From Phallusia mammillata (lineage: Eukaryota; Chordata; Ascidiacea; Phlebobranchia; Ascidiidae), in the NCBI GenBank assembly GCA_003260075.1, contig QLIY01000493.1, positions 1 through 64,000 of the forward strand: DNA of 64,000 nucleotides. Reading direction: 5' to 3'. Of this stretch, positions 12,478 to 24,300 are shown in pieces. The translations under genes were made by a program, and so were the position numbers. Within the stretch, counting starts at the first letter, position 1. Each line of letters begins with the position of its first letter. The notes below the pieces were generated by a model, which saw nothing but the letters and a program-made list of their open reading frames with translations, searched no databases and had not been told where the DNA came from.

Positions 12478-13402
12478 CTTGCCCGAAGACTGAAAGCAAC
12501 TGATGAATTTTTGCGACTTCCAGACATATATACATGGCAGTAAATGGCCTCAACCAAAATAGGCTCCTTTTTCAAAAACGGCTCTCGTATTGTCACCATG
12601 GCAATCGATGCTGAAACAATCGCCTTTTCTTTCGACTACTCGCATTGTTGGTGTTTGTTCCATGACGTCAGTGTATTTGAAGTGGGCGCCTGTAAATAAC
12701 TTCGACAAAGCGACGCCATTCTTCCACGATCCTAATATCACTAAAATCGGTGGTGTTTATTGGTATTTTGGAATTAAACACTACTGCAAGTTAAAATGTC
12801 ATAATGTCTGCAACAAAAATGGTGCTGATATGTCAAAAGGTGTGTGGATTATGAAAAAATATTTCGGTGTGCCATAAACTTGAAAAAGTGACTTAAACCG
12901 TAGAAAAAATAAAGGCTGTGATGCAATATTAAAAAGAAGATGACTTTGTTATAAAAAATCGGCGACCCTAAAGATTTTTCAGGCGACCCAATTTTGGGAA
13001 ACTCTGCACTATACAAACCAAAAGAGAAACTCTATAAAGTTAACGAAATATATCATAAACAAAATTTAAGCAGATCGCCTGCTGACTGGATTTGTAAACA
13101 AACAAAGTTGCATTTGGTTCTCACATGCAGTTCAAGTTATATCGAATGTACGCAAATTGAGCAAAAATACTTTCTTGGTTCCTGTGTTTCATCAGGCAAA
13201 CTGTAAATAAACCAAAACATGTTTCGCTACTTCAAACTTGTGGGAAAACATGAGTTGCAACGGACGCCGTAACAAACAGTAACTTGCTTCATGACATACT
13301 GACACGTAATGTCCTCACGGTAACCGATAATTAGTCGGACAGACATTTGCTTAATTATACATCTGCCTGAGTAGCCGCTTTTTGACCTCAGAAAGGTATT
13401 TC
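12478..13402. other. No gene seen
   Basis: Upstream flank of the lectin-like gene. Open frames here are short and show no recognised domain. Confidence 0.5.
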
Positions 13403-13403
13403 C

Positions 13404-14460
13404 ATGCAGTTGAAGCGCTTGATCATGAAGCCGCAAAACGCGTTATTGGTGTTTTGCAAAACGAAGAATGTGAAGGTAATGGAGTTTAAAAGACACCCAT
13501 TCGGGCACCACTCAAGGTGTGATGAAACCAACAAGCGTTTTGACCATGTAAACATAGATATCGTTGGTCCCCTACCGCCTTGTCAAGTCAGCTTTAATGG
13601 CCTGAATGGGTTTAATTGGGTGGACGAACTTCCATGGGTGCTATACTTGGAATTCGATCGGCGCCGAAAGAAGACCTGCAAACATGGCGCCGGCAGAAAT
13701 TTTTCCAGGGGGGTCAAATTTTGACAAATACACACTTGCAGGGAGAGATTACTCTATTAAGTAATTATGTACACATGGCATAAGATATTTGCAGTAGGTT
13801 GCGCCAACGATAAAAAAATCCCCGTACAATCACGCAACTATTAACCATTTTGTCCGATTCAAAAGCATAAAGACGGCAGAGGTTGTAAAAAGATAAAGTA
13901 GATATCGTCAAAGTCGCTTGTTCAGACATGATAGTTCAGACACTATCTAAACTTCCCTACTTAGATCATTTTCGTTTTTCAGTCATCACGTTTTTCGAGA
14001 AAATGTTTATGAAAATTCCAAGGAGGGGGGGGGCAAGTGCCCCCTCTTGCCCCTACATGCCGGCGCTTATGCCTGCAAACCTCTTAGCTTGTGTATGGGA
14101 ACCAAATTTCAACTTATAGTGCTCAAGTGTCAACCAAGAATCCAGAATCCCATGCAGCTTTGCGTTCGTCAGTGCCCACCGCGCTACTAACAACAGACTA
14201 TGTGTTTATTCGTCGAGACATGCACCGACCTCCTTTGACTCCTCCGCACACAGATCTTTTCAGAGTTTTGCATCGGGGCGACAAAACTTACAAGGTGCCA
14301 ATTGGAAAAAGAGAGGAAAATATCTCGATAGATCGGTTGAAGCCAGCACATGTTGATATTTCGCTGCCGGTTCACGTCGAGACACCGTCCCGCCGTGAAA
14401 GGCCACCATCCTGCGAACATACATTCTGCACACGCGAACTCGTCACAATGTATGTCCGTC
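13404..14460 (+). mobile_element. Ty3/gypsy-type retrotransposon remnant (pol fragments)
   Basis: Two plus-strand pieces recall gypsy-type pol. Near 13530-13580 the frame reads RFDHVNIDIVGPLPP, the start of an integrase core with the first Asp of the DDE triad. Near 14200-14355 it reads DYVFIRRD, HRPPLTPP, FRVLHRGDKTY and SIDRLKPAHV, typical of the region just after integrase at the end of gypsy pol. The middle of the integrase (second Asp and Glu) is missing, and unrelated sequence separates the pieces. No LTRs, gag, protease or reverse transcriptase were recognised. A dead fragment. Confidence 0.75.
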
Positions 14461-14522
14461 GAATCGTTGTTCTAGTGCAGGGGTGGCCAAACTTTTTTTA
14501 CCAGAGGGCCGCCCCCCCCCCT

Positions 14523-14944
14523 CCATGCAGTTGAAGCGCTTGATCATGAAGCCGCAAAACGCGTTATTGATGTTTTGCAAAACGAAGAACATGATGGTAA
14601 AGAAGTTTAAAAGACGCACATTCGGGCACCACTCAAGGTGTGATGAAACCAACAAGCGTTTTGACCATGTAAACATAGATATCGTTGGTCCCCTACCGCC
14701 TTGTCAAGTCAGCTTTAATGGCCTGAATGGGTTTAATTGGGTGGACGAACTTCCATGGGTGCTATACTTGGAATTCGATCGGCGCCGAAAGAAGACCTGC
14801 AAACATGGCGCCGGCAGAAATTTTTCCAGGGGGGTCAAATTTTGACAAATACACACTTGCAGGGAGAGATTACTCTATCAAGTAATTATGTACACATGGC
14901 ATAAGATATTTGCAGTAGGTTGCGCCAACGATAAAAAAAATCCC
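14523..14944 (+). mobile_element. Second copy of the integrase-start fragment
   Basis: This repeats 13403-13820 with few differences, directly after a C tract at 14512-14521, and runs into the N gap. Just before the tract, gcaggggtggccaaactt is a hAT-like end cut short. The copy is probably an assembly duplication. Confidence 0.6.
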
Positions 14945-15731
14945 NNNNNNNNNNNNNNNNNNNNNNNNNNNNNNNNNNNNNNNNNNNNNNNNNNNNNNNN
15001 NNNNNNNNNNNNNNNNNNNNNNNNNNNNNNNNNNNNNNNNNNNNNNNNNNNNNNNNNNNNNNNNNNNNNNNNNNNNNNNNNNNNNNNNNNNNNNNNNNNN
15101 NNNNNNNNNNNNNNNNNNNNNNNNNNNNNNNNNNNNNNNNNNNNNNNNNNNNNNNNNNNNNNNNNNNNNNNNNNNNNNNNNNNNNNNNNNNNNNNNNNNN
15201 NNNNNNNNNNNNNNNNNNNNNNNNNNNNNNNNNNNNNNNNNNNNNNNNNNNNNNNNNNNNNNNNNNNNNNNNNNNNNNNNNNNNNNNNNNNNNNNNNNNN
15301 NNNNNNNNNNNNNNNNNNNNNNNNNNNNNNNNNNNNNNNNNNNNNNNNNNNNNNNNNNNNNNNNNNNNNNNNNNNNNNNNNNNNNNNNNNNNNNNNNNNN
15401 NNNNNNNNNNNNNNNNNNNNNNNNNNNNNNNNNNNNNNNNNNNNNNNNNNNNNNNNNNNNNNNNNNNNNNNNNNNNNNNNNNNNNNNNNNNNNNNNNNNN
15501 NNNNNNNNNNNNNNNNNNNNNNNNNNNNNNNNNNNNNNNNNNNNNNNNNNNNNNNNNNNNNNNNNNNNNNNNNNNNNNNNNNNNNNNNNNNNNNNNNNNN
15601 NNNNNNNNNNNNNNNNNNNNNNNNNNNNNNNNNNNNNNNNNNNNNNNNNNNNNNNNNNNNNNNNNNNNNNNNNNNNNNNNNNNNNNNNNNNNNNNNNNNN
15701 NNNNNNNNNNNNNNNNNNNNNNNNNNNNNNN
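14945..15731. other. Assembly gap (787 N)
   Basis: Unknown bases. Open frames reported across it are meaningless. To its left all homopolymer pads are C, and to its right all are G. Confidence 0.99.
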
Positions 15732-15873
15732 CCAACAGTGTTTGAAATTTAATCAACCTTTTCAAGTTACAGGCAATCAAGGATTAAACTCCATTTTTGT
15801 AATATTTAAATCCTTCTTACAAAGTTAAAACCAACATAAGGCAATTGGAAAATGACTTTACTGAGAAACTCAC

Positions 15874-16187
15874 CTCTCCAAAGTCACGTTGATCCCACAT
15901 AGATAGAGGTTTAGCGCAAACATCATAATCTACGGGCGCGTTAAAAGTATAGCATTTTCCGCTTGTGTTCATCTTGGCACCGATCTGAAAGGCAAAACAA
16001 AAATATTCTTTTTATTGTACGTACGCAGGTGTATATGATTGTTAAAAGCTACATTATTTGCCCACACATGTGTTCATTTACTAGTTTAAAAACAAACTCA
16101 CCGGCAACGGATGAGCGCACTGATTGATTACGATGTTACGTGCAATTTTCTCGTTGCCAGGCGACACAACTGGTTCCATCTGGAAAA
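15874..16187 (-). pseudogene. Duplicate copy of monooxygenase gene A exons 7 and 6 (probable assembly copy)
   Basis: 15874-15984 repeats gene A exon 7 (IGAKMNTSGKCYTFNAPVDY onward) and 16102-16179 repeats exon 6 (start MEPVVSPGNEKIARNIVINQ). The intervening intron and flanks over 15732-16536 match 22350-23490 almost base for base, including part of the intron minisatellite. The block is bounded by an N gap and by a single n at 16537. This is an unmerged copy of gene A, not a further gene. Confidence 0.7.
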
Positions 16188-16639
16188 AAACACCAGCTCA
16201 TAAAACAGAAGTATTGACTTTAATGTCTTGAGATCAACAGTCGAATGTTTGGAAAAATCGTTCCCAAGTTACCTCAATGTGGCACTCGGAGATTGGTGTT
16301 GGTAATCACTTAGTTCAGCAATCTGGTAAAGCTTGTGGCATATACACAAGCTCCCTAAGTACACTGATGTATAGTGAGCAACATTAGATGTGCACGCTAA
16401 AGGTCACCACACCAGTTTATGCGCAGCATATATTTTCATGTGTCTGGTGGGCATACACTCAAGCTCCCTGGAGTACATTGAGGGCCACTGTGACCAAAAT
16501 TAGATGTACCCTTAACGCTGTGGCCACATGCCAGTTNCGCAATTATCAAAACATGCTAATTGTGCCTTTTTCTCTTGTTCTCTTTTTTCTCTTTTGTGTG
16601 TCGCATGGTGAAATAAACAGCAAATGCTCGCTTCACTAC

Positions 16640-16968
16640 CGTAATAATCCCCTTTCCGTCTTTCACCCACCCCACATAAATATCAGCCCCCTTCATGGTC
16701 CCAGTGGGTGAAATCCCTAAACCAATCCATCCCGTCGATTTGATGTGCAGCTGCAAAACAAAACATGACGTGTCAGTACGCCGTCGCTTGCAACGTCACA
16801 GATGACGTCACTAACCTCCATTGTGATGTAAGTATCGTCATAGTCTTAGTATAGAAACACGCCTTGTGAGAGTTTTTGTTCATACGGGTAAGTGGTCAAG
16901 AATCTTCCAGAAACCCAATGTAGAAATATAATAGCAATCAAGCATAAGACTGCTCTAAATATTATACT
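16640..16968 (-). pseudogene. Third DBH/MOXD1-like paralog (gene C): exons 1 and 2 only, exon 1 broken
   Basis: Exon 2 (16640-16750) is intact and reads LHIKSTGWIGLGISPTGTMK followed by GADIYVGWVKDGKGIIT, the DOMON segment. Exon 1 (about 16816-16968) aligns with gene A exon 1 and ends DYDDTYITME at the same splice site. It is clearly diverged (hydrophobic leader AVLCLIAIIIFLHWVSG), has ATA where the start ATG should be, and has an in-frame TAA at 16846-16848 where A and B have Trp. The remaining exons are not present; the sequence is cut by the single n at 16537. Either a decayed paralog or a real gene with base-call errors; two separate lesions favour decay. Confidence 0.65.
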
Positions 16969-16989
16969 ACCGCCCCCTATGTGCACTGT

Positions 16990-18146
16990 GCTGTTGCAAT
17001 TCTAACTAAGGCTATATTTTCATTTTTACTATATGTGCAAAAGCATTTACTCTGGTCCTACATTTAGTTTTGCAGGACAAAATTGAACTGGGAATTGAAA
17101 CTGAAGGTTATTTCACAAATTTGGTTAAGCTGCAACTGTACAGTGGCATGTTTATCAGCAAGCAGAGCAAGACCAACATGACCTTAAAGAATTTCTAAGC
17201 ACATCACGTTGTCAATGTATTTACATCCGTGCCGTATAAGTTATGCACCACAGAGATTGGAACTTGCTGAACATGGATGACATTTGATCAAATGCAATTA
17301 CGCGAATAACATACACGTATAACTTTTCTAACCTTCGCCAGGAAGCAAAAAAAAAAAAAACTGTTTCAAACCCTTGTCAAAACATTTACATTTTAAGGTG
17401 TACAAGTAAGGTACCGACAGATTTTAACTAACTTTAAGTTTGTACCCAGCTGCTTGCACGACCTTGCATCCACTTTGTTCAGTTGAGGGGGGGGGGTACA
17501 TTTTAACTAACTTTAAATTTGTACCCAGCTGCTTGCACGACCTTGCATCCACTTTGTTCAGTTGAAAATAGAAGTTGACTTGATGTTTCTTTCAAATGTG
17601 TTTCTATGCCAACTATTGTATGTGTATTCTACGATTATGTTTATTAATCATCTGTTTTTGGTTCTATTTGAATAAGGCAATAAAAAAAGTTTACTTTAAC
17701 AATTTCTTAACTTAGAGCAAGGCATATTTACCAAGTGATTAGGAATATTGTCTTGACTTTTTGGAAAAAAATCAAAGTTTAACTGTATTCCTCAAGCAAT
17801 AATTTAGTAAAGGGGGGGGGGGCATTTACCAAGTGATTAGGAATATTGTCTTGACTTTTTGGAAAAAAAATCAAAGTTTAACTGTATTCCTCAAGCAATA
17901 ATTTAGTAAAGTAATAATTCAGGGTAAGTTACCATACACAATAAACAAATCTGCATAACTTAACAAACATAGTAATTTTTTCCTTCAAACTGTAAAACAC
18001 TCAACAATGGATTCAGTAATAAAGCAAGTGTCAACTATTTAATAAATTCTTGCATTTAAACTGAAAGTTAACGTTATTCATCTTGACATCAACTCTGATA
18101 TAAAATTTGTAATGACAAGACGTGTAAGTCCTGTATAGTTTGTAGT
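16990..18146. other. Intergenic, with two short join duplications
   Basis: No exon seen. Direct duplications sit across G tracts at 17487-17496 (copies about 17416 and 17497) and 17812-17822 (copies about 17729 and 17823). Confidence 0.5.
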
Positions 18147-21100
18147 TTACAGGACAAAGTAGATGATTGCAAGATGGATCAGAATGAAACCGGGGTAAGC
18201 AGCAAGACGGGGGGCTTCCCCGTGCAGGGTGACGTTGATTGTGACGTTACAAACCTTAGGAGGGGGGACGTAGGGGTTTGTCACAACTAGGGCATCCATA
18301 AATGTCTGTGAAAGCCAAAGGCACAATGTGTGGATGGTATTGGTGATGTTTTTGTTAGTTACTTTCTTGATAAATAGATTTTAATCTGACATTAAACAGT
18401 TTCAAAGGCTAAAAGTTTAGCTTCACAACTTTTAAGATTTCAAACAGTTATTTTGTTAAATGTAACTTACTGGCGTTTTGAAAATATGTATGTCAAAAAA
18501 GCTATCTCACAAGTTTATATTAGGCCGGACAGCAACAGTTTAGATATCAAGCACATACCGCTATACGAGTACTCCCACTGGAACAGATGTGCATTACTCT
18601 GCTTGAAGAAAGTTGCTCGCTCAGCATAGAAATCATAGTTTCATTCCATGTTTGCTACAAACATAATTTTTAACAAATAAATCTGCTTAATAAGTCATAT
18701 GGACGGAAAATACCTCATTTAATATTTGGTCCACATTTTTCCCTTCAGAACTGTCAACAATCATTTTCCAATTCTGATCGCTAAATGCTGTTGGTCTAGG
18801 TCTTTAAACAATCAAATCAATTAAATAAACAAAACAAAAAGGATAAAAAAATATGAGCATATTATCAAAGAACTGTGTCCCCACAAAGCGCTTCTATATT
18901 TAAATTGGTGATTGGAGAAGTATTTTTTTCTTTAACACAGCTAAAAAAGTTTTAATTCCAACTAAATTGTACTTAACGCGAATTACATTTTTGCAATTTT
19001 TAACCTCAAGTAAATTTAATACTTAACTGAGATTTATTGAAAGTAAAGTAACAACTCAAATATTTTTTACCTCAGATATCTTGAGTTGACTCCATACTTC
19101 AATAAAATATCTGTCATCGATTTAATAGTCGGCTGGGTTTGGCAAACTGACAGTTTTGTCCGTGGATAATAGAAAGCATAGACTACACACATCTCCTTGT
19201 CGCCCTGAAAAACACGAATCGTGATGAAAAATCTGAGTTAACACTTCAGCATAGCAACTAAATTGACTCTCGGTGGCGTATCATACAATCTAGTTTATTG
19301 CAATAAAAGTACAAGCAAACTTCTGTCGTGGGTTCGAATCACGCCTCTATTCAGAATTTTTCTTTGCTTTTTTATTCAAGGAAATGCTTGATTCCAGACA
19401 ACGTTATTTTTAGGCTGGCGTGATGTGATTTACTTTAGAATTTTACGTTAACGTTGGTTAACAGCAAAGCGTTTTTGAGATAGTTCAAACAAAAAACATG
19501 TAGGCTATATGCTTGCATATAATTTGCATTTGATCAAAATAATTTTTTAATCAATTTTGAAACGGTTAAGTTGTGCCACTCTCTTGAAAGTACAGCTTGT
19601 TTAAAAACCACCAGAAAAGTTGTCATGCAGCTTGAATAATCGTGAACAATGTTGTGTAAAGCTAAACTGCTTCTTACATATGTAAACTTGTCCTGGTCCA
19701 TGGAATTGTATTTGCAGATTGCTCTTAAACTATCTCCTGGTTTGATGACAACCTCCTCCTGCAAAAAATGTAGCCGCTTATTGAAATCATCCGATAGATC
19801 GTTGGTCAGATACGGCAGTTCATCTTCACCTCTGGAAAAACAAAACCCGGATTTATTATTTTACTCTAAAGTAGGTTAAGAACTTAACTATGAAAATCAA
19901 ACCGTGACTACTAACAGTGTCCGGATTTTTTTTTCTTTTTGGTAATGTTTTTGTTTAATGTTAAAAAGTTGGTGAAAAACAAAAACATTCGGAAGAAGCC
20001 GCTAAAAAAATCTTCATTACTTTGAAAANTTAAGAACTTAACTACGAAAATCAAACCGTGACTGCTAACAGTCTTCAGGGTTTTTTTTCTTTTTGGAAAT
20101 TTTTTTGTTTAATGTTAAAAAGTTGGTGAAAAAACAAAAACATTCGGTAGAAGCCGGGGGGGGGGGTTTTACTCTAAAGTAGGTTAAGAACTTAACTATG
20201 AAAATCAAACCGTGACTACTAACAGTGTCCGGATTTTTTTTTCTTTTTGGTAATGTTTTTGTTTAATGTTAAAAAGTTGGTGAAAAACAAAAACATTCGG
20301 AAGAAGCCGCTAAAAAAATCTTCATTACTTTGAAAAACCGATGATTTTTCTGCAAGCGTTTCGCCTGTTTGCATCGTGCATGCTTGGTGGTAATAACTTT
20401 TAAAATTTTATAACTTGGATATTTAATCCAACCTGTAATGATGTAGAGTTACATTTTCTCCCAAATCATTAGTGTGAGACATAACAGCCATAACTCGTAT
20501 CTCTTCCATATTCGAAGCCTCCAAAGACTGCAAAGTGGAATGTATGCATGAGTAATGTGATTGTTGTTAAAGTTTATTCTGAATTTCTTGGATCAAACTT
20601 TGAGATTTTTTGTAGGATTTATTAGTATGTAAGCGTGTACGTACATTTAGGTTATATCTCTTTCCATAAATAACGACGCCATAGTAGTTGAAATGACACA
20701 ACACAATCCTAATCATTTTGCAGTGGCGGGGGGGGGGTATGAACAACGACGTCATAGTAGTTGAAATGACACAACACAATCCTAATCATTTTGCAGTGGC
20801 AGCATCTTATTACCAATTATTAAGTAAAAATAGTTTTGTTAACAGACATATTTCATCAACTTTTTTTTGCTCAACCGTCAAATTAAAACAAATCATCCGA
20901 CGTTTCGACGTCTTATTCAAGACGTCTTCATCAGGGTAACACAACACAATCACCAAACACTTTTAGTAGGCCCAAATTCTTCAGTAAAATATGAGAACTT
21001 AAAAGCTGTACATTTAGCACCGATGCTCCAAACACTTACATCTGTAATGCATTTCTCGCTGCAATATCCACCGATGGGAAAGGATGGCGCCCCTGGTGGG

Positions 21101-21284
21101 GGGGGGGCATCAGGGTAACACAACACAATCACCAAACACTTTAGACTTTAGTTTTTACCCAACTTTTTTAGTAAAATATGAGAATTTAAAAGCTGTAAAT
21201 TTAGCACCAATGCTCCAAACACTTACATCTGTAATACATTTCTCGCTGCAATATCCACCGATGGGAAAGGATGGCGCCCCTGGT

Positions 21285-21376
<92 letters not shown>

Positions 21377-24300
21377 TGAGATGCCCGGTGCTGAACATAC
21401 CAGCGTCGTATTTACGAAGCTCACTTGTGTAAGTGATCAGCAAGCCAGAGTCGTCCACGATACCTGCTCGATAACATCAATAAATTAAAATACAGTTCTG
21501 TGTCTATTTCACTTTACACCAGGGGTGGGCAACCTTTGTCACTATTAGGCCAAATACAATTGCCAAAATTAGATCGCGGGCCACACCTGTGTACAACACA
21601 AGGTGGTTTTACTTCGTTGCATACCAAATATGCGTAACTACAAGTAAAATTCGCAATTGATTCTGCCAAATCATGCCAGGTCGCAGAAAAATAGCATCAG
21701 GCGCATTAATCTGCTCAAAAATATATAATAGTTGGACTCGTTTGCCAGTACTAATAAAATTCAAGGGTCTCTGCCGGCCGCACAGCCTTGCACACCACTG
21801 CTTTACATTACAAGACTTACACAAAGTGTTTGTAAAATAAATGTTTTTGAGCAACATACAACTTACAAGAAAAAAGTAGGTAAATAGATTGAAAGTAATC
21901 TTTAATCCGGAACATCACAGTTTACCTGCAAATTTATCCGGGTTGTTGTAGCGAATTTCCAAGAGCAAATAGGGGGGGGGGAGAAAAAGTAAGTAAATAT
22001 ATTGAAAGTAATCTTTAATCCGGGACATCACAGTCACCTGCAAATTTATCCGGGTTGTTGTAGCGAATTTCCAAGAGCAAATATTTTGGGTCTTCAGCTC
22101 CACCAAACGGAAAACCAACTTCTGATGGAAATCGAATCGCCTACAAAATATTCGAGTAGAGAATTGTTTATACAATATTCAACTTTATTGGAAAAATACC
22201 AAACAATAAACAACATACAAAAAATGGAACTGTAAATCTTAAAGTCTAAAGCCGTTCACGTTTTTTGAAAATAAAAGTAACTTTCGGCAAATAAAAGGCA
22301 AAACAAACACAAAGGGAAATCAAAATGTGTATATTATATGAACAGAACCCAACAGTGTTTGAAATTTAATCAACCTTTTCAAGTTACAGGCAATCAAGGA
22401 TTAAACTCCATTTTTGTAATATTTAAATCCTTCTTACAAAGTTAAAACCAACATAAGGCAATTGGAAAATGACTTTACTGAGAAACTCACCTCTCCAAAG
22501 TCACGTTGATCCCACATAGATAGAGGTTGGGGGGGGGGAAAAAAATGGAAATGTAAATCTTAAAGTCTAAAGCCGTTCACGTTTTTTTGAAAATTAAAGT
22601 AACTTTCAGCAGGTAAAAGGCAAAAAACAAACGGAAATCAAAAAGTGTGTATTATAAGAACACACCAAGTAATCTTTGAATTTTAATCCACCTTTCAAAG
22701 TTACAGGCGATCCCAGGTTAACACTAACTAATTTTACTTTCAAATACTTGTTACAAATAAACAAGACGAAATTTCATTCGTTGATTCAAATCCCCACGTT
22801 GGTAAAAAGTGACTTAACCAAGAAACTCACCTCTCCAAAGTCACGTTGATCCCACATAGATAGAGGTTTAGCACAAACATCATAATCTACGGGAGCGTTA
22901 AAAGTATAGCATTTCCCGCTTGTGTTCATTTTAGCACCGATCTGAAGGGCAAAATAAAAATATTCATTTTATTGTACGTACGCAGGTGTATATGATTGTT
23001 AAAAGCTACATTATTTGCCCACATGTGTGTACATTTATTAGTTTTAAAACGAACTCACCGGCAACGGATGAGCGCACTGATTGATTACGATGTTACGTGC
23101 AATTTTCTCGTTGCCAGGCGACACAACTGGTTCCATCTGGAAAAAAACACCAGCTCATAAAACAGAAGTATTGACTTTAATGTCTTGAGATCAACAGTCG
23201 AATGTTTGGAAAAATCGTTCCCAAGTTACCTCAATGTGGCACTCGGAGATTGGTGTTGGTAATCACTTAGTTCAGCAATCTGGTAAAGCTTGTGGCATAT
23301 ACACACGCTCCCTAAGTACACTGATGTATAGTGAGCAACATTAGATGTGCACGCTAAAGGTCACCACACCAGTTTATGCGCAGCATATATTTTCATGTGT
23401 CTGGTGGGCATACACTCAAGCTCCCTGGAGTACATTGAGGGCCACTGTGACCAAAATTAGATGTACCCTTAACGCTGTGGCCACATGCCAGTTGATGTGC
23501 AGCATAGATTGTTATGCGTATGGACATACGAATAAGTTCCCCAAGTACATTGAGGACCGCTGTGAGCAACATTAGATGTGCACGACGTGGTCACACACCA
23601 GTTGTTGCAAAGTATAGAGTTTTATGTGTCTGGACATACACACAAGCGCCCTGGAGTACATCGAGGACCGCTGTGAGCAACATTTGATATACACGCTGTG
23701 GCCACACACCAGTTGATGCGCAGCATAGATTTTTACGTGTCTGGAAATACACAATCTCTCTGGAGTACACGGTAAACAACATTGGATACGCATGCTGTGG
23801 TCACCCACCAGTTTATCAGCCAAATGCCACTAACCTTTACAATGTGATGTTTTTCGGTCACGTCAGGCAGCTGCACCAAGCGACAAATAAAGCTTTCTTC
23901 TTCAGCAGGTACGGTGATTCTCCCAATAGTAGCACGTAACGTTGCATGTTGTTCTCCTTGCGGAAATGCAGATTTCTCAACATTCAAATGTCCAAGCAGA
24001 TTAATGGATCTTTTCCCTAAAACACATTCGTGTCAGAAACACAAAACACAGATATATGCTCGGGTATCATCAAAACTAACAAAAAAATATGTCACTGGAC
24101 TTCTGGTTGGTCTTAAGACTTATTTTAAACAACTGTTTCTCAACGAACGACAGAAATGTGTCTTGGATTTACAACTAATTACAACAAGGCAATGGAATAT
24201 GTTATTCAGCTTTTATGGTCTACCTATAATTGCAGTAAAACTTGTCGTATCTTTCTGGGTAATTGTTTCATTAAAGTTATCCATACTGAATGATTAAGGT

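Noticed and set aside
14878-15780. Open frames of 285-300 codons across the first N gap
   Set aside because: They consist almost entirely of unknown bases.
15874-16179. A fourth monooxygenase gene
   Set aside because: Exons and introns match gene A exons 6-7 nearly base for base and are bounded by N and n, so it is an assembly copy.
21285-21374. G-quadruplex or telomere-like regulatory element
   Set aside because: Pure G of arbitrary length replacing exon sequence at a duplication junction is better explained as an assembly pad.
23343-23820. CRISPR-like array
   Set aside because: Period of about 115 bp with diverged units throughout, in an intron of an animal gene; there is no repeat-spacer pattern.
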